Translations under genes and position numbers: made by a program | Source: Chloroflexota bacterium | GTDB taxonomy: Bacteria > Chloroflexota > UBA11872 | Reading direction: 5' to 3' | Length of the DNA: 64,000 nt | Assembly: GCA_022821645.1 (NCBI GenBank) | Contig: JAJEDE010000003.1 | Coordinates: forward strand, 52,952-116,951 | Shown: positions 1 to 13,175 of the stretch, piece by piece | Layout: every line of letters begins with the position of its first letter | Numbering within the stretch: the first letter of the stretch is position 1 | Notes under the pieces: model-generated | Databases searched by the model: none | What the model was told of the DNA's origin: nothing | What the model saw: the letters and a program-made list of their open reading frames with translations, nothing else

Positions 1-1
1 C

Positions 2-1276
2 CTGCGGGACAACGGGCGGCTGGCGCCGTTTCTGCTCATGGGCAGCGCCGCCACCTCGACATTTCAGCTCATCATGGCCCGCGGGCTGGAGCCGCGCGCC
101 TACGCCGAGGCCTTCGCAGTGCTCGGCGCGCTGTCGCTGCTGGTCACCCCGGCGCAGGTCGTTCAGACGCTGGTGGCGCGCCAGGCCGCCGAACTGGTCG
201 CCCTGGGCCGTCTGAACGAACTGCGGACCCTGACTCGATCAATCGTCCGATGGACCGGCCTCGTTTCCCTGATTCTCATGCTCGGAATCGTGGCGGCATC
301 GCCCCTCATTCAGTCCGCGCTCCAGTTGACCTCGCCGTGGCCGGTCGTGGTTGCCGGCGTTGCAGCCGGCGCCCTGACCTTCGAACCGGTGGCGCGCGGC
401 ATTACGCAGGGCGCACGTGAATTCGTCGGCCTCGGCTTCGCCCTGGCCGCGCACGGCTTCGGACGCCTCATCGTCGGCGCGGCAACCGTGCTGGCCGGCG
501 GCGGGGCCACGGGCGCCCTGCTGGCCAGTCCGGCGTCCGCGTTGGGCGGCATCATCTTCGGCTGGCTGAGTGCTCGAGGCGTCTTAAATCGACCGGACGC
601 GCCGTCCGAAACGGAAGCGGCGCCGCTGGGTATTGCGGATCACGTACGCGTGGCCCTGATACTCTTCGCGCTCGCCGGCCTGCTGCACCTGGATGTACTG
701 GCCGTCAAAGCCTTCTTCAGCCCGGATGAAGCCGCCGCCTATGCGGCCCTGGCACTCATCGGACGCATCGTCTTCTGGAGCGGCATGATGGTGGGGGTAG
801 TGCTCTTGCCCTTCGTCGTCTGGCGGGCTGCCGTCGGCGCGGGAGTCATCCGCGCCTACCTGGCGAGCCTGGCCCTGATGGCCGCGGTTTCGGGCGCCTG
901 CGCGCTCATCATCCTGGCGTGGCCCGAAAGTGTGTACGGCTTGGTCTTCGGCGACCGCTACCCACCCTACGCCGAACTGCTTCCCCTCTATGTGGCGGCC
1001 GCCGCGCTGCTGGCCATCGCCGTGGTCACCGCCAGTTTGCACATCGGCGCCGGTCACCTGCGCGTCTGGATTGGCCTGGTCGTTCTATTGGCCGCGACAG
1101 TCGCCGGCTACGCGTTCGCTCACGACTCGCCGCGCGCCGTCCTCACCGTGCTTCTGATCGGGACGGCCGTTGCGGCCATCTACCTGGTAGCGGAGGCAAT
1201 CGCGCTAGCCCATCAACGGCGCACCGAAGGAGCCCGGGCCGAACGTCAGGGCGCGGACGTGCCCTCGCGCCCATAG
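2..1276 (+). CDS. Polysaccharide biosynthesis protein / oligosaccharide flippase, N-terminally truncated by window start
   Basis: Multi-TM ORF, 412 aa from first ATG; frame stays open to the window edge (LRDNGRLAPFLLMGSAATSTF...), so the gene probably begins upstream. Confidence 0.75.
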   Translation: MRDNGRLAPFLLMGSAATSTFQLIMARGLEPRAYAEAFAVLGALSLLVTPAQVVQTLVARQAAELVALGRLNELRTLTRSIVRWTGLVSLILMLGIVAASPLIQSALQLTSPWPVVVAGVAAGALTFEPVARGITQGAREFVGLGFALAAHGFGRLIVGAATVLAGGGATGALLASPASALGGIIFGWLSARGVLNRPDAPSETEAAPLGIADHVRVALILFALAGLLHLDVLAVKAFFSPDEAAAYAALALIGRIVFWSGMMVGVVLLPFVVWRAAVGAGVIRAYLASLALMAAVSGACALIILAWPESVYGLVFGDRYPPYAELLPLYVAAAALLAIAVVTASLHIGAGHLRVWIGLVVLLAATVAGYAFAHDSPRAVLTVLLIGTAVAAIYLVAEAIALAHQRRTEGARAERQGADVPSRP

Positions 1277-1620
1277 TCGTCCACCAAGCGCACGACATCG
1301 TCGGGGTGAGGGGTCGAGACTTCCAAAACGCGTACGTCGCCGTGCGGCGCCTCATAGCGGTGCACTTTTCCGGTATCCACGCGCACGCTGGCACCCTCGT
1401 CCAGGTCGCGCGTTTCCAGCGCCTCGGCCGAGTCGCCGATCACCAGCCGCAACCGTCCGTCGAGCACGTAAATCGTCTCGTCCTTTGCCTCGTGATACTG
1501 GAGGCTCAGCCGCGCGCCGGCGTTGATCTCGATGATCTTGCCGATGTACAGCTCGGTCGAGGCGTAGATCACTTCGCGACCCCACGGCTTCGCGACGACG
1601 GTGACGTCCTGGTCGCTCAT
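1246..1620 (-). CDS. Cupin-domain protein, mannose-6-phosphate isomerase type II-like
   Basis: MSDQDVTVVAKPWGREVIYASTELYIGKIIEINAGARLSLQYHEAKDETIYVLDGRLRL; KPWG and QYH..KDE..YVL.G motifs typical of PMI cupins. Confidence 0.8.
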   Translation of the reverse strand: MSDQDVTVVAKPWGREVIYASTELYIGKIIEINAGARLSLQYHEAKDETIYVLDGRLRLVIGDSAEALETRDLDEGASVRVDTGKVHRYEAPHGDVRVLEVSTPHPDDVVRLVDDYGREGTSAP

Positions 1621-3071
1621 GTGGACGGGACCTCCACCCCGGCGGCACTTGCGCCGATCTCCAGCAGGATGGCCACGCGCTCGGTCGACGTGGTTTCCGT
1701 GTAGACCCGCAGCAGCGGCTCGGTACCCGAGAACCTGATCAGGAGCCAACTCTCGTCGTCCAGGTAGTACTTGAACCCATCCATCTCGTTGCGGCGCAAC
1801 ACGCGCGACCCATCAATGGCGTCCGGCATCCAGACCTGCACCCGCGCCTCGATTTCCGCTCGCTCCTCCGCCGGAAACTCCAGGTCGTACCTGGCGTAGT
1901 GGTACTCGCGCCCCAGCCTCTCGAACAACAGTGCTACCAGTTCGGCTGGGGTCTTGCCCTCGCGCGCCATCAGGTCCAGGAAATACAGCCCCGCCACCAC
2001 GCCGTCGCGCTCCGGCATGTGCGGCTGAAACACGTACCCGCCGCTCTCTTCGCCGCCCATCACCGCGTTGAGGTCCCGCATGGCCGGGGCCACGAACTTC
2101 ATGCCCACGCCGACTTCTTCCACGTGCACGTCGTACTGCTGGCCGAGTCGTTCCAGCATCGAGGACGTCGTGAGCGTCTTTACGAGCGGCTGCCGCAGCC
2201 CGCCGTGTTCAAGGAAGTAGTACGCCAGCAGGCCGATCGTGCGCAGTTGGTCCACGAACTCGCCGTCTTCGTCCACGACTCCCAGCCGGTCGCCGTCGCC
2301 GTCCGTGACGATGCCGACGGCGGCTGAAGTGTCTCGAACCACCTTCGCGGCCTCGTCCGTCTGCGGCGGGATCGGCTCCGGCCGCGCCAGGCCTGGAAAC
2401 CGCGGGTTCCACTCGCTGTGGATCTCGGTCACGTCAAGCCGCCCACCCTCGAGAATCCGGGGCAGCCATCCGGCGGCCGAGCCATACATTGCGTCCACAA
2501 CCACCCGCATGTCGCGGGCGCGCAGCGCTTCCAGGTCCACCAGGTTGGCGACGTGATTGAGATATGCGGCATCCGGACTGAACGGGCGCAGCAGCCCTGC
2601 CCGCTCAGCCGTCACCGCATCCAGGAAACCCACGTCGTCACCGTCGACCTCGGCGACCGCGGTCTCGATCAAGGCCAGGGCGTCGGGGTCCACGGCCGCT
2701 CCAGTGGCCGTGCGAACCTTGAATCCGTTGTCCGCCGGCGGATTGTGGCTGGCGGTGATCATGACCGCCCCGGCGGCGCGTATATCAGCGGTGCTGAAGG
2801 CCGCCACTGGTGTCGGGCAGGGCGTGTCGACGAGATGCACCGGGATGCTGTTGCCGGCCAGCACCGACGCCACGTACGGGGCGAAGCGCTCCGAACCGAA
2901 ACGGCGGTCGTACCCGACCACGATGCCGTTCTCCCAGCGCCAGTTGCGCCGCACGAAGGTTGCAAAGCCCTGGGCAACGCGGCCGACGTTGCGGAACGTG
3001 TAGTCGCCGCCTATGACGGCACGCCAGCCGTCCGTCCCAAATCTGATAGGTGTTTCGGCCAGGGGCGCCAT
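1617..3071 (-). CDS. Phosphomannomutase / phosphoglucomutase family
   Basis: IRFGTDGWRAVIGGDYT start, catalytic TASHNPPADNGFK, metal-binding DGDGDRLG, substrate loop GGEESGG, C-terminal RFSGTEPLLRVY. Confidence 0.93.
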   Translation of the reverse strand: MAPLAETPIRFGTDGWRAVIGGDYTFRNVGRVAQGFATFVRRNWRWENGIVVGYDRRFGSERFAPYVASVLAGNSIPVHLVDTPCPTPVAAFSTADIRAAGAVMITASHNPPADNGFKVRTATGAAVDPDALALIETAVAEVDGDDVGFLDAVTAERAGLLRPFSPDAAYLNHVANLVDLEALRARDMRVVVDAMYGSAAGWLPRILEGGRLDVTEIHSEWNPRFPGLARPEPIPPQTDEAAKVVRDTSAAVGIVTDGDGDRLGVVDEDGEFVDQLRTIGLLAYYFLEHGGLRQPLVKTLTTSSMLERLGQQYDVHVEEVGVGMKFVAPAMRDLNAVMGGEESGGYVFQPHMPERDGVVAGLYFLDLMAREGKTPAELVALLFERLGREYHYARYDLEFPAEERAEIEARVQVWMPDAIDGSRVLRRNEMDGFKYYLDDESWLLIRFSGTEPLLRVYTETTSTERVAILLEIGASAAGVEVPST

Positions 3072-3072
3072 C

Positions 3073-4014
3073 CTAGGCTTCCGCCCTGGACGCCACCCGG
3101 CCAGCCTCGAAAAGTGCGTCTCGCAATGAGTCCTCCATGGTGATGCGCGGCTGCCAGCCGGTGTCCTCACGCAGTCGGGTTGCGTCACCGGCCACGACGG
3201 CGCCTTGTCGTCCGGGCGGCAGCTTCCGCTCTTCGTTGATTTCGGCGGCCACGCCGCCAATCTGAATCAGTCGCTCCACGATGTGGCGCAGCGGCCACGC
3301 GCGTCCGGTCGCGACGTTATAGACCGCCCCGGCGCCACCGCAATTGGCCGCGTCCACAATCGCCTCCGCGACGTCGCGCACGTCCACATAGTCCCGGGCG
3401 CCGGCCAGGCTGAAGGTCGGCACCACCGGCTCGGCCTGCCCGTTCAGCATCGCCGCCACGTAGTGCACCTGGCGGCCCGGAAAATACTCGGCCGAACGAC
3501 CCGGCCCAACGCTGCCGAACAAGCGCAACCTCACCACGTCCAATCCATCGGACAGATGGTATTGCAGCGCCTGCAGATCCGCCGCCGCCTTGGTGGTCGC
3601 GTATACGGACGCCGGCCGCAATGGCGCGTCCTCGCTGAGCAACTCGCCGGTCTCGATCCGGCCATAGATCTCCGCGCTGCTCATCGCCACCAGCCGTGCG
3701 CCTGGCGTGTGGCGCAGCATGGCCTGGATCAATCGCAACTGACCCAGCACATTGATGTCGTATGTGCGCTGAGGGTTGGCCTGGGCCTCGCCGGGATTGG
3801 CGACCGCCGCCAGGTTCACCACAACCGAGGGCCGGACGCGCGCCACGACCTCCTCTACCTGGCGGGCATCCTGCAGATCCATCGCTTCAAGCCCCGCGGC
3901 GGCATCGCCTCGATAGGACGCCCCGACGACGTCACGGCCGGCGCCATGGAATGCCTGGACCGTGCGCGTCCCAATAAACCCCGCCGCCCCGGTGACAAGG
4001 ACCGCGCCTGACAC
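3073..4014 (-). CDS. NAD-dependent epimerase/dehydratase (GDP-6-deoxy-D-mannose reductase-like)
   Basis: VTGAAGFIGTRTVQAF Rossmann start; SAEIYG ... YATTKAAADL (YxxxK); adjacent to GDP-mannose dehydratase. Confidence 0.82.
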   Translation of the reverse strand: MSGAVLVTGAAGFIGTRTVQAFHGAGRDVVGASYRGDAAAGLEAMDLQDARQVEEVVARVRPSVVVNLAAVANPGEAQANPQRTYDINVLGQLRLIQAMLRHTPGARLVAMSSAEIYGRIETGELLSEDAPLRPASVYATTKAAADLQALQYHLSDGLDVVRLRLFGSVGPGRSAEYFPGRQVHYVAAMLNGQAEPVVPTFSLAGARDYVDVRDVAEAIVDAANCGGAGAVYNVATGRAWPLRHIVERLIQIGGVAAEINEERKLPPGRQGAVVAGDATRLREDTGWQPRITMEDSLRDALFEAGRVASRAEA

Positions 4015-4028
4015 CAGTCTTGCCAGGC

Positions 4029-5030
4029 TCAGCCCGCGCTGCGCCCGGCCGCTATCTCGGCGTGCGCAATCTCATCCGCGACCATCTCGACGTCCGCGTC
4101 CACCATGATGCGGACCAGTTCCTCGAATGTGACCGACGGTTCCCATCCCAGGTCCTCGCGGATGGCCGTGGGATCCCCGATCAGCCGATGAACCTCCGCC
4201 GGCCGAAACAGGTCCTCGCTGACGCTGATGTGGTCCTCGGCGTCAAGTCCCAGGTGGCCGAACGCCAGGTTGGCGAACTCGTTGCCCGAGTGCGTTTCAC
4301 CCGTCGCCAGCACGTAGTCGCGGGGCTCATCCTGTTGCAGCATCAGCCACATCCCGCGCACGAAATCCGGCGCATAGCCCCAGTCGCGCCGCGTCGACAG
4401 GTCGCCAAACGGCACCTCGTCAATCACGCCGTGATGCACGCGCGCCGCCGAATAGCTCAGCTTGCGGGTCACGAACTCCAGTCCGCGCCGGGGCGACTCG
4501 TGGTTGAAGCAGATGCCCGAGCAGGCGAACATTCGATAGCTTTCGCGGTAGTTGATGGTGATCCAGTGCGAGTAAAGCTTGGCGACCCCGTACGGACTGC
4601 GCGGATAGAACGGCGTGGACTCGCTCTGCGGCCACTCCTGTACCTGGCCGAACATTTCGCTGCTTGAGGCCTGGTAGAACTTGATCGTGGGGTCCACCGC
4701 GCGGATGGCTTCCAGCACCCGGGTCGCGCCCAGCGCCGTCACCTCGCCGGTCAGCACCGGCTGTTTCCATGACGCGGGTACAAACGATTGGGCCGCCAGG
4801 TTGTACACCTCGTCCGGCCGGTGCCGCTGCATGATCTCGATCAGTGAGTACTGATCGTGCAAGTCACCCGGCTCAAGCACCAAGTCGTCTTGCAAGTGCT
4901 GGATGCGGCCGTTGTTCTCCGTGCTGGTGCGCCGCACGACGCCCACCACCTTGTAGCCCTTCTCCAGCAGAAACTCCGCCAGATATGAGCCGTCCTGACC
5001 GGTAATGCCCGTAATCAACGCGCAGGGCAT
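4029..5030 (-). CDS. gmd: GDP-mannose 4,6-dehydratase
   Basis: [34 protein letters not shown] ... SSSEMFG ... [10 protein letters not shown] ... [11 protein letters not shown] at 5030. Confidence 0.92.
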   Translation of the reverse strand: MPCALITGITGQDGSYLAEFLLEKGYKVVGVVRRTSTENNGRIQHLQDDLVLEPGDLHDQYSLIEIMQRHRPDEVYNLAAQSFVPASWKQPVLTGEVTALGATRVLEAIRAVDPTIKFYQASSSEMFGQVQEWPQSESTPFYPRSPYGVAKLYSHWITINYRESYRMFACSGICFNHESPRRGLEFVTRKLSYSAARVHHGVIDEVPFGDLSTRRDWGYAPDFVRGMWLMLQQDEPRDYVLATGETHSGNEFANLAFGHLGLDAEDHISVSEDLFRPAEVHRLIGDPTAIREDLGWEPSVTFEELVRIMVDADVEMVADEIAHAEIAAGRSAG

Positions 5031-5138
5031 GCACAACCCCTGTTCATGGAAACCCGCTCGCAGTGTACGCGCGGCGCTTGTACAACAGCCGCGCAATGCT
5101 CATCGTGACGCCGGGAGCCTGCTCATGAGAGCCGGTTC

Positions 5139-5954
5139 GTGACTTCGCGAGGCGCGTCCATCATGCCGCTGGCGGACATCGCCGGGCCGGGGGACATCGT
5201 GGCCATCGTGGGTGCGGGCGGCAAGACCACCACCATGTTCGCCCTGGCCAACGCGCTCGCGGAGCGCGGCCTGCGGGTGGTGACGACGAAGTCCACCAAC
5301 ATCCACCGACCGTCGCTTGCCCGCTCGCCCCGGCTGCTGATCTCGCCGCCCGACCGTTGGCAAGCCGACCTGCCGCCGGCGCTGGACGCGCATCCCGTCA
5401 TCACCGTCGTAACCGCCGCCCCCACCCCGCGCCGCTACAACGGCATTCCGCCCGATCTGGCGCCCGACCTGCTGCGCGCCTCCGGCGCGGACGTCCTGAT
5501 CGTGGAAGCCGACGGCGCCCGCCGGCGACTGCTCAAGGTTCCGGCGGACCACGAGCCCGCCATGCCGTCCGGCGCGACCATCGTCATGCCCGTGGCCTGC
5601 CTGGCCGCCGTTGGGCGACCTCTGACCGGGCGGCATGTGCACCGTCCTGAGCTGGCCGCCGAAGTCCTCGGCATCGATCCGGGCGCAAACCTTACGATTG
5701 ATCACGTTCTTCAGTTGCTCCTGGACGTACGGGCCGGACGCAAGGCCGCACCCCCCGATGCCCAGTTCTGGCCCGCCTTTACCGCCACCCACAGCGCCGC
5801 CACCGACCAACTCGCTTTCGTTCGCGACGCGCTTGCTAAGCGGCCGGACGTCGCCGGGTGGATCGAGGCGGACGCCGACTGGAGCTACACCGTCTACCGC
5901 CTTGTCTCGCCAGCTCTGGACGCGAGGCGCGACGTGAATCGCAAGCTCGCTTAG
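5139..5954 (+). CDS. yqeC: YqeC-like protein (putative selenium-dependent hydroxylase accessory)
   Basis: GPGDIVAIVGAGGKTTTMFALANALAERGLRVVTTKSTNIHRP P-loop and LIVEADGARRRLLKVPADHEPAMP motif of the YqeC family. Confidence 0.82.
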   Translation: MTSRGASIMPLADIAGPGDIVAIVGAGGKTTTMFALANALAERGLRVVTTKSTNIHRPSLARSPRLLISPPDRWQADLPPALDAHPVITVVTAAPTPRRYNGIPPDLAPDLLRASGADVLIVEADGARRRLLKVPADHEPAMPSGATIVMPVACLAAVGRPLTGRHVHRPELAAEVLGIDPGANLTIDHVLQLLLDVRAGRKAAPPDAQFWPAFTATHSAATDQLAFVRDALAKRPDVAGWIEADADWSYTVYRLVSPALDARRDVNRKLA

Positions 5955-6777
5955 CAGCTGGACGTCCGGGCTCTGACGGGGACGTGGTCCCAGGTCCAGG
6001 TGAGGGAGGACTGCGGAAAGACAGGACCGTCGTGGCAGACGCGCTGTGGGCCGGTGGTGGTCTGGACGACGCAGGAGTAGCAGACGCCCATGGCGCAGCC
6101 CATGCGGGCTTCGAGGGAGGTGAAGGCTGGCCGGGGGCCGTGGGAAGCTGCGAGTTCTCCGGTGAGTTCGGCCATCGCCCGCATCATTGGTGTGGGACCG
6201 CAGACGAAGATCTGGTCGCACCAGGCGAAGTGGCCGGGGACCAGGTCGGTTACGAAGCCGTGGTGGCCGAGGGCGCCGTTGTCGGTGGCAATTCGATAGT
6301 CGACGCTTGACTCCAGCCACTCCCGCGGCGTCACCTGGTGGGCATCGCGTCCGCCTGCCAGCAGGCGAACTTGCACACCCTGGGCCGGCGCCAGGTCGGC
6401 GAGCGCAATGAGGGGGGCCAGGCCGATGCCGCCGCCAACCATAAGCGCCCGTCCACGATCTGGCTGAAATTCAAAGCTACCGCCGAGCGGTCCCAGCATG
6501 TCGATTTCAGCCCCGACTGGCTGATCCACCAGCCAGGTGGTTCCGCGGCCGACAGTGTCGATCAGGAAGGCGACGCGTCCGTGATCGGGTTCGATGCGGC
6601 TGAAGCTGAGCGGACGGCGAAGCAACGGATCGAGCTGGTCGGGTGCGCTGCACAGGACGTGGGCGAACTGGCCGGGGCGGGCGCTGGCGGCGATCCGGGG
6701 CGCTTGGTACTCGCACCACCAGAGCCGTTCGGTGATGCGCGAATTGCGCAGCACACGGGCGGATTCGATCCGCCTGG

Positions 6778-6781
<4 letters not shown>
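5951..6781 (-). CDS. pyrK: Dihydroorotate dehydrogenase electron transfer subunit (PyrK-like iron-sulfur flavoprotein)
   Basis: PGQFAHVLCS FAD/NAD oxidoreductase fold; RPLSFSRIEP; 2Fe-2S cluster MGCAMGVCYSCVV...RVCHDGPVF; start overlaps carB stop (ATGA). Confidence 0.87.
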
Positions 6782-9993
<3,212 letters not shown>

Positions 9994-10020
9994 GGGCTCG
10001 GGTTGCTGGGTTGGTCAGCT

Positions 10021-11220
10021 TCATGCGCTGCGGTCTGCGTCGACGAGGTCGAGGAAGCGGTCGAAGAGGTACTGGTTGTCCTGAGGGCCGGGGCTGGCCT
10101 CCGGGTGATATTGCACCGAGAAGACGGGCAGCGAGTCGTGAGCCAGACCTTCGACTGAGCCGTCGTTCAGGTTGACGTGACTGACGCGGAAGCCGCTGCT
10201 CGGAGGGATGGAAGCCGCATCCACCTGGAAGCCGTGATTCTGGGACGTGATGTGGGCGCGGCCCGTATCCAAGTCCTTGATTGGCTGGTTGGCGCCCCGG
10301 TGGCCGTAAGGAAGCCGGCTGGTGGTTGCGCCGATCGCCAGGCCGAGAATCTGGTGTCCCAGGCAGACGCCCATGAGCGGGCGGCGGCCAATCAGGTCGC
10401 GGACGGTTTCGATGGCTCGATCGGCCTGCTCGGGATCGCCCGGGCCGTTGCAGACCAGGACACCGTCGGGATCGGTGCCCTCGACTTCCTGCACGCTGGC
10501 CCCATAGGGCAGGACGTCCACGTGACATCCGCGGCTGACGAGCGAGCGCACGATGTTGGTCTTGACTCCAACGTCCAGGAGCGCGATGCGCGGAGCGTCG
10601 GCGCGTTGCGGTGGTGTCGGCCAAGGCGCCCAGCGCACAGGACCGGCCACGTGGCGGTCGGGGGTGGTGACCTCGCTCACATAGCGATGCTCGCTGTACG
10701 GAAGCACGCGCTTGGCCGCCTGTATCTGGTCGGCTGCCCATGCCTTCGCGCAGGGCGCCTGGCCGCGAATCCAGGTAAACCGGTCCAAGCCGTTGGCGAC
10801 GCTTGCCGGGGCGCGACGCAGCACGCCGCGCTTGTGGCCCTTGATTCGCAGGGTACGCGTGAGGGCGCGGGTGTCGATGCCCTGAATACCCGGGATTCCG
10901 TGCTGGGCCAGGAAGCCGTGCATGTCGCTCTGCTGGCGCCAGTTGCTGTGGGTCGGCGCCAATTCGCGGACGGCCAGGCCGGCGATCCAGGGCCGGCGCG
11001 ATTCCACGTCGTCGGGATTGACTCCGTAGTTGTCGATGAGCGGATAGGTCATGACGACGATCTGCCCGCGGTAGGAGGCGTCGGTCGAGATTTCCTGGTA
11101 GCCGGTCATGCTGGTGTTGAAGACAACCTCGCCAGCGCCGGGAGCCTCCGCGCCGAAGGCGAAGCCGAAGAAGGTATCGCCGGTCTCGAGAGCGAGGACG
11201 GCGTAGTCGCTAGCCGGCAC
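10021..11220 (-). CDS. carA: Carbamoyl-phosphate synthase small subunit
   Basis: FNTSMTGYQEISTDASYRGQIVVMTYPLIDNYG; glutaminase triad region GVCLGHQILGLAIG...QYHPEASPGP. Confidence 0.97.
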   Translation of the reverse strand: MPASDYAVLALETGDTFFGFAFGAEAPGAGEVVFNTSMTGYQEISTDASYRGQIVVMTYPLIDNYGVNPDDVESRRPWIAGLAVRELAPTHSNWRQQSDMHGFLAQHGIPGIQGIDTRALTRTLRIKGHKRGVLRRAPASVANGLDRFTWIRGQAPCAKAWAADQIQAAKRVLPYSEHRYVSEVTTPDRHVAGPVRWAPWPTPPQRADAPRIALLDVGVKTNIVRSLVSRGCHVDVLPYGASVQEVEGTDPDGVLVCNGPGDPEQADRAIETVRDLIGRRPLMGVCLGHQILGLAIGATTSRLPYGHRGANQPIKDLDTGRAHITSQNHGFQVDAASIPPSSGFRVSHVNLNDGSVEGLAHDSLPVFSVQYHPEASPGPQDNQYLFDRFLDLVDADRSA

Positions 11221-12568
11221 GCGCGCCTACCGGCTCCAACGACGCGCGGTTGAAGACTTCAACGCCGTCGACAAAGGTCTGATGGACCACGCCGTGCATC
11301 GGCATCCCGGCCAGCGGCGTGTTCTTGCCCTTCGACTGCAGCAAAGAAGGTTCGACGACGAACTCCTCATCGGGATCGAAGATGGTGATGTCGGCTGGCT
11401 GTCCAGGTTGGAGTGTTCCGCCTGCCAGGTTGTAGCAGCGAGCGGGTTCGACGGTGAGAAACCGCACGGCGTCGCCAAGATCCAAACGGCCGTCGTGGAC
11501 GAGGGTCAGGACGAGGGGCAGGGCCGTCTCGAGTCCTGTAAAGCCGACGGCGGCATGGGCGAACTCCATGTCCTTGTCGTGCAAGGCGTGCGGGGCGTGG
11601 TCGGTCGCGATGCAGTCGATCGTTCCATCGCGCAGCGCCGCGAGCAGGGCGTCACAGTCGCTTTGCTCCCGCAGCGGCGGAGCGACCTTGGTATTGGCGT
11701 CGTAGGGCACCAGCGCGGCGCTGACGGGCTCGGTGCGACCGGCAACCAGGGAATCGGTCAGCGTCAGGTGGTGCGGCGAAACTTCCGCTGTGACGTTGAC
11801 GCCGCGGTCCTTGGCGCGGCGGATGAAGTCGACGGATCCGCCGGAGGTGACGTGAATGCAGTGGTAGCGCCCGCCGGTGAGTTCGGCCAGGAGCAAGTCG
11901 CGCGCCAGCATGATTTCTTCGGCCTGTCGCGGGGTTCCGGGAAGGCCCAGGCGCATGGACGTGGGTCCCTCGTGCATGGCGGTGCCGGTGGTCAGCGCCA
12001 GATCCTCGGCGTGGTTGCTGATGGGTCGCCCGAGTTGCGCGGCGTACTCCAGGGCGTGACGCATGAGCTTGGAGCTTGCTACCGGGATGCCGTCATCGGT
12101 GAATCCGATGGCGCCCGCATCGCTCAAGTCGCCCATCTCCACCAACTGCTTGCCGGCCTGGCCCATGCTCATCGCGGCGAGGACATGGACGCGCACGACC
12201 GCATCAGCGGCCGCCTGCTCCAGGACGTACTCGACCACACTGCGCGAATCGATGACCGGATTGGTGTTGGGCATGGCGCAGACGGTGGTGAAGCCGCCTG
12301 CCGCGGCGGCACGAGTTCCGCTGGCCAAGTCTTCCTTGTACTCGAAGCCTGGCACGCGGAGGTGGGCATGGATGTCCACGAAGCCCGGCGTGACCACGAG
12401 GCCGCGGGCGTCGACAACCATGGGATCGCCCAGGGGCAGCTGACCGTCGGGTGGGTCGATGGCAGCCACGAGACCGTCTTCGATCACCACGTCGGCGACG
12501 CGGTCGAGTCGCTGCGATGGATCAAGCACGCGCCCGCCGCGGATGACGAGCGGCCCGCTATCGGACAC
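11210..12568 (-). CDS. pyrC: Dihydroorotase
   Basis: VDIHAHLRVPGFEYKEDLASGTRAAAAGGFTTVCAMPNTNPV; TDHAPH; GTG start at 12568 inferred from VSDSGPLVIRGGRVLDP. Confidence 0.95.
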   Translation of the reverse strand: MSDSGPLVIRGGRVLDPSQRLDRVADVVIEDGLVAAIDPPDGQLPLGDPMVVDARGLVVTPGFVDIHAHLRVPGFEYKEDLASGTRAAAAGGFTTVCAMPNTNPVIDSRSVVEYVLEQAAADAVVRVHVLAAMSMGQAGKQLVEMGDLSDAGAIGFTDDGIPVASSKLMRHALEYAAQLGRPISNHAEDLALTTGTAMHEGPTSMRLGLPGTPRQAEEIMLARDLLLAELTGGRYHCIHVTSGGSVDFIRRAKDRGVNVTAEVSPHHLTLTDSLVAGRTEPVSAALVPYDANTKVAPPLREQSDCDALLAALRDGTIDCIATDHAPHALHDKDMEFAHAAVGFTGLETALPLVLTLVHDGRLDLGDAVRFLTVEPARCYNLAGGTLQPGQPADITIFDPDEEFVVEPSLLQSKGKNTPLAGMPMHGVVHQTFVDGVEVFNRASLEPVGARAG

Positions 12569-13175
12569 CGGCGGACTCCAGGTAGGCAGCCAGGGCGACC
12601 TTGGCCTGGTCCAGAATTGGCTCTCCGTGGCCGACGGTGATGCTGGTGAAGTCCAGATCAAGGAGCTTTCGTAGCAGCGTCGGCGGTCGCATGCGCGGAT
12701 GGGCACCTATCTCACCCTCGCCGTGGGTCCAATAGCTGGTCGTGCCCAGCGCGTCGCCGACGAAGAGCACGCCACGGTTCTCACTGGTGTACAGCGCGTG
12801 TTCGCCGGCACTGATGCCGCCAAGCCCGATGGCTTGCAGTCCGCCGGGAAGTTCGCTGTCGGCCGAATAGACGTGGTCGGGGGTCAGCGTTTCCAGGTCG
12901 TCCACGTCTCCGTGGGGCGCCCAGACCGGAGCGTCGAAGCGATGTCGCCACATCGCGGCGGCCCGCTCGTGATAGTGGTTGGTGAGGATGACGTGACGAA
13001 CGCGGGACAGCACGCCCTGGAGAGCCGTGGGCGACAAGTCCTGCGGATCAATGGCGATCACGCCGTCGTCGGTGTCGACGAGATAGGACTCCAGCGGAAA
13101 GCGGTGCCAGGCCACGGTCCATTGGTAGACGCCGGGCAGGATCTCGCGCGGCGGGCGGGCGAAGTAGGGGCTCAT
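12558..13175 (-). CDS. MBL-fold metallo-hydrolase-like protein within the pyr operon
   Basis: YLVDTDDGVIAIDPQ ... LTNHYHERAAAM ... GVLFVGDALG ... ITVGHGEPI, MBL-fold pattern with altered HxHxDH; TGATG junction with pyrB and overlap with pyrC. Confidence 0.75.
   Translation of the reverse strand: MSPYFARPPREILPGVYQWTVAWHRFPLESYLVDTDDGVIAIDPQDLSPTALQGVLSRVRHVILTNHYHERAAAMWRHRFDAPVWAPHGDVDDLETLTPDHVYSADSELPGGLQAIGLGGISAGEHALYTSENRGVLFVGDALGTTSYWTHGEGEIGAHPRMRPPTLLRKLLDLDFTSITVGHGEPILDQAKVALAAYLESAGVR

Noticed and set aside
5100-6320. 406-aa minus-strand ORF
   Set aside because: Overlaps yqeC and pyrK, Arg/Pro/Gly-rich shadow ORF without domain signal
10177-12640. Long plus-strand ORFs of 358 and 452 aa
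   Set aside because: Antisense to carA and pyrC, low-complexity composition, no recognisable domain
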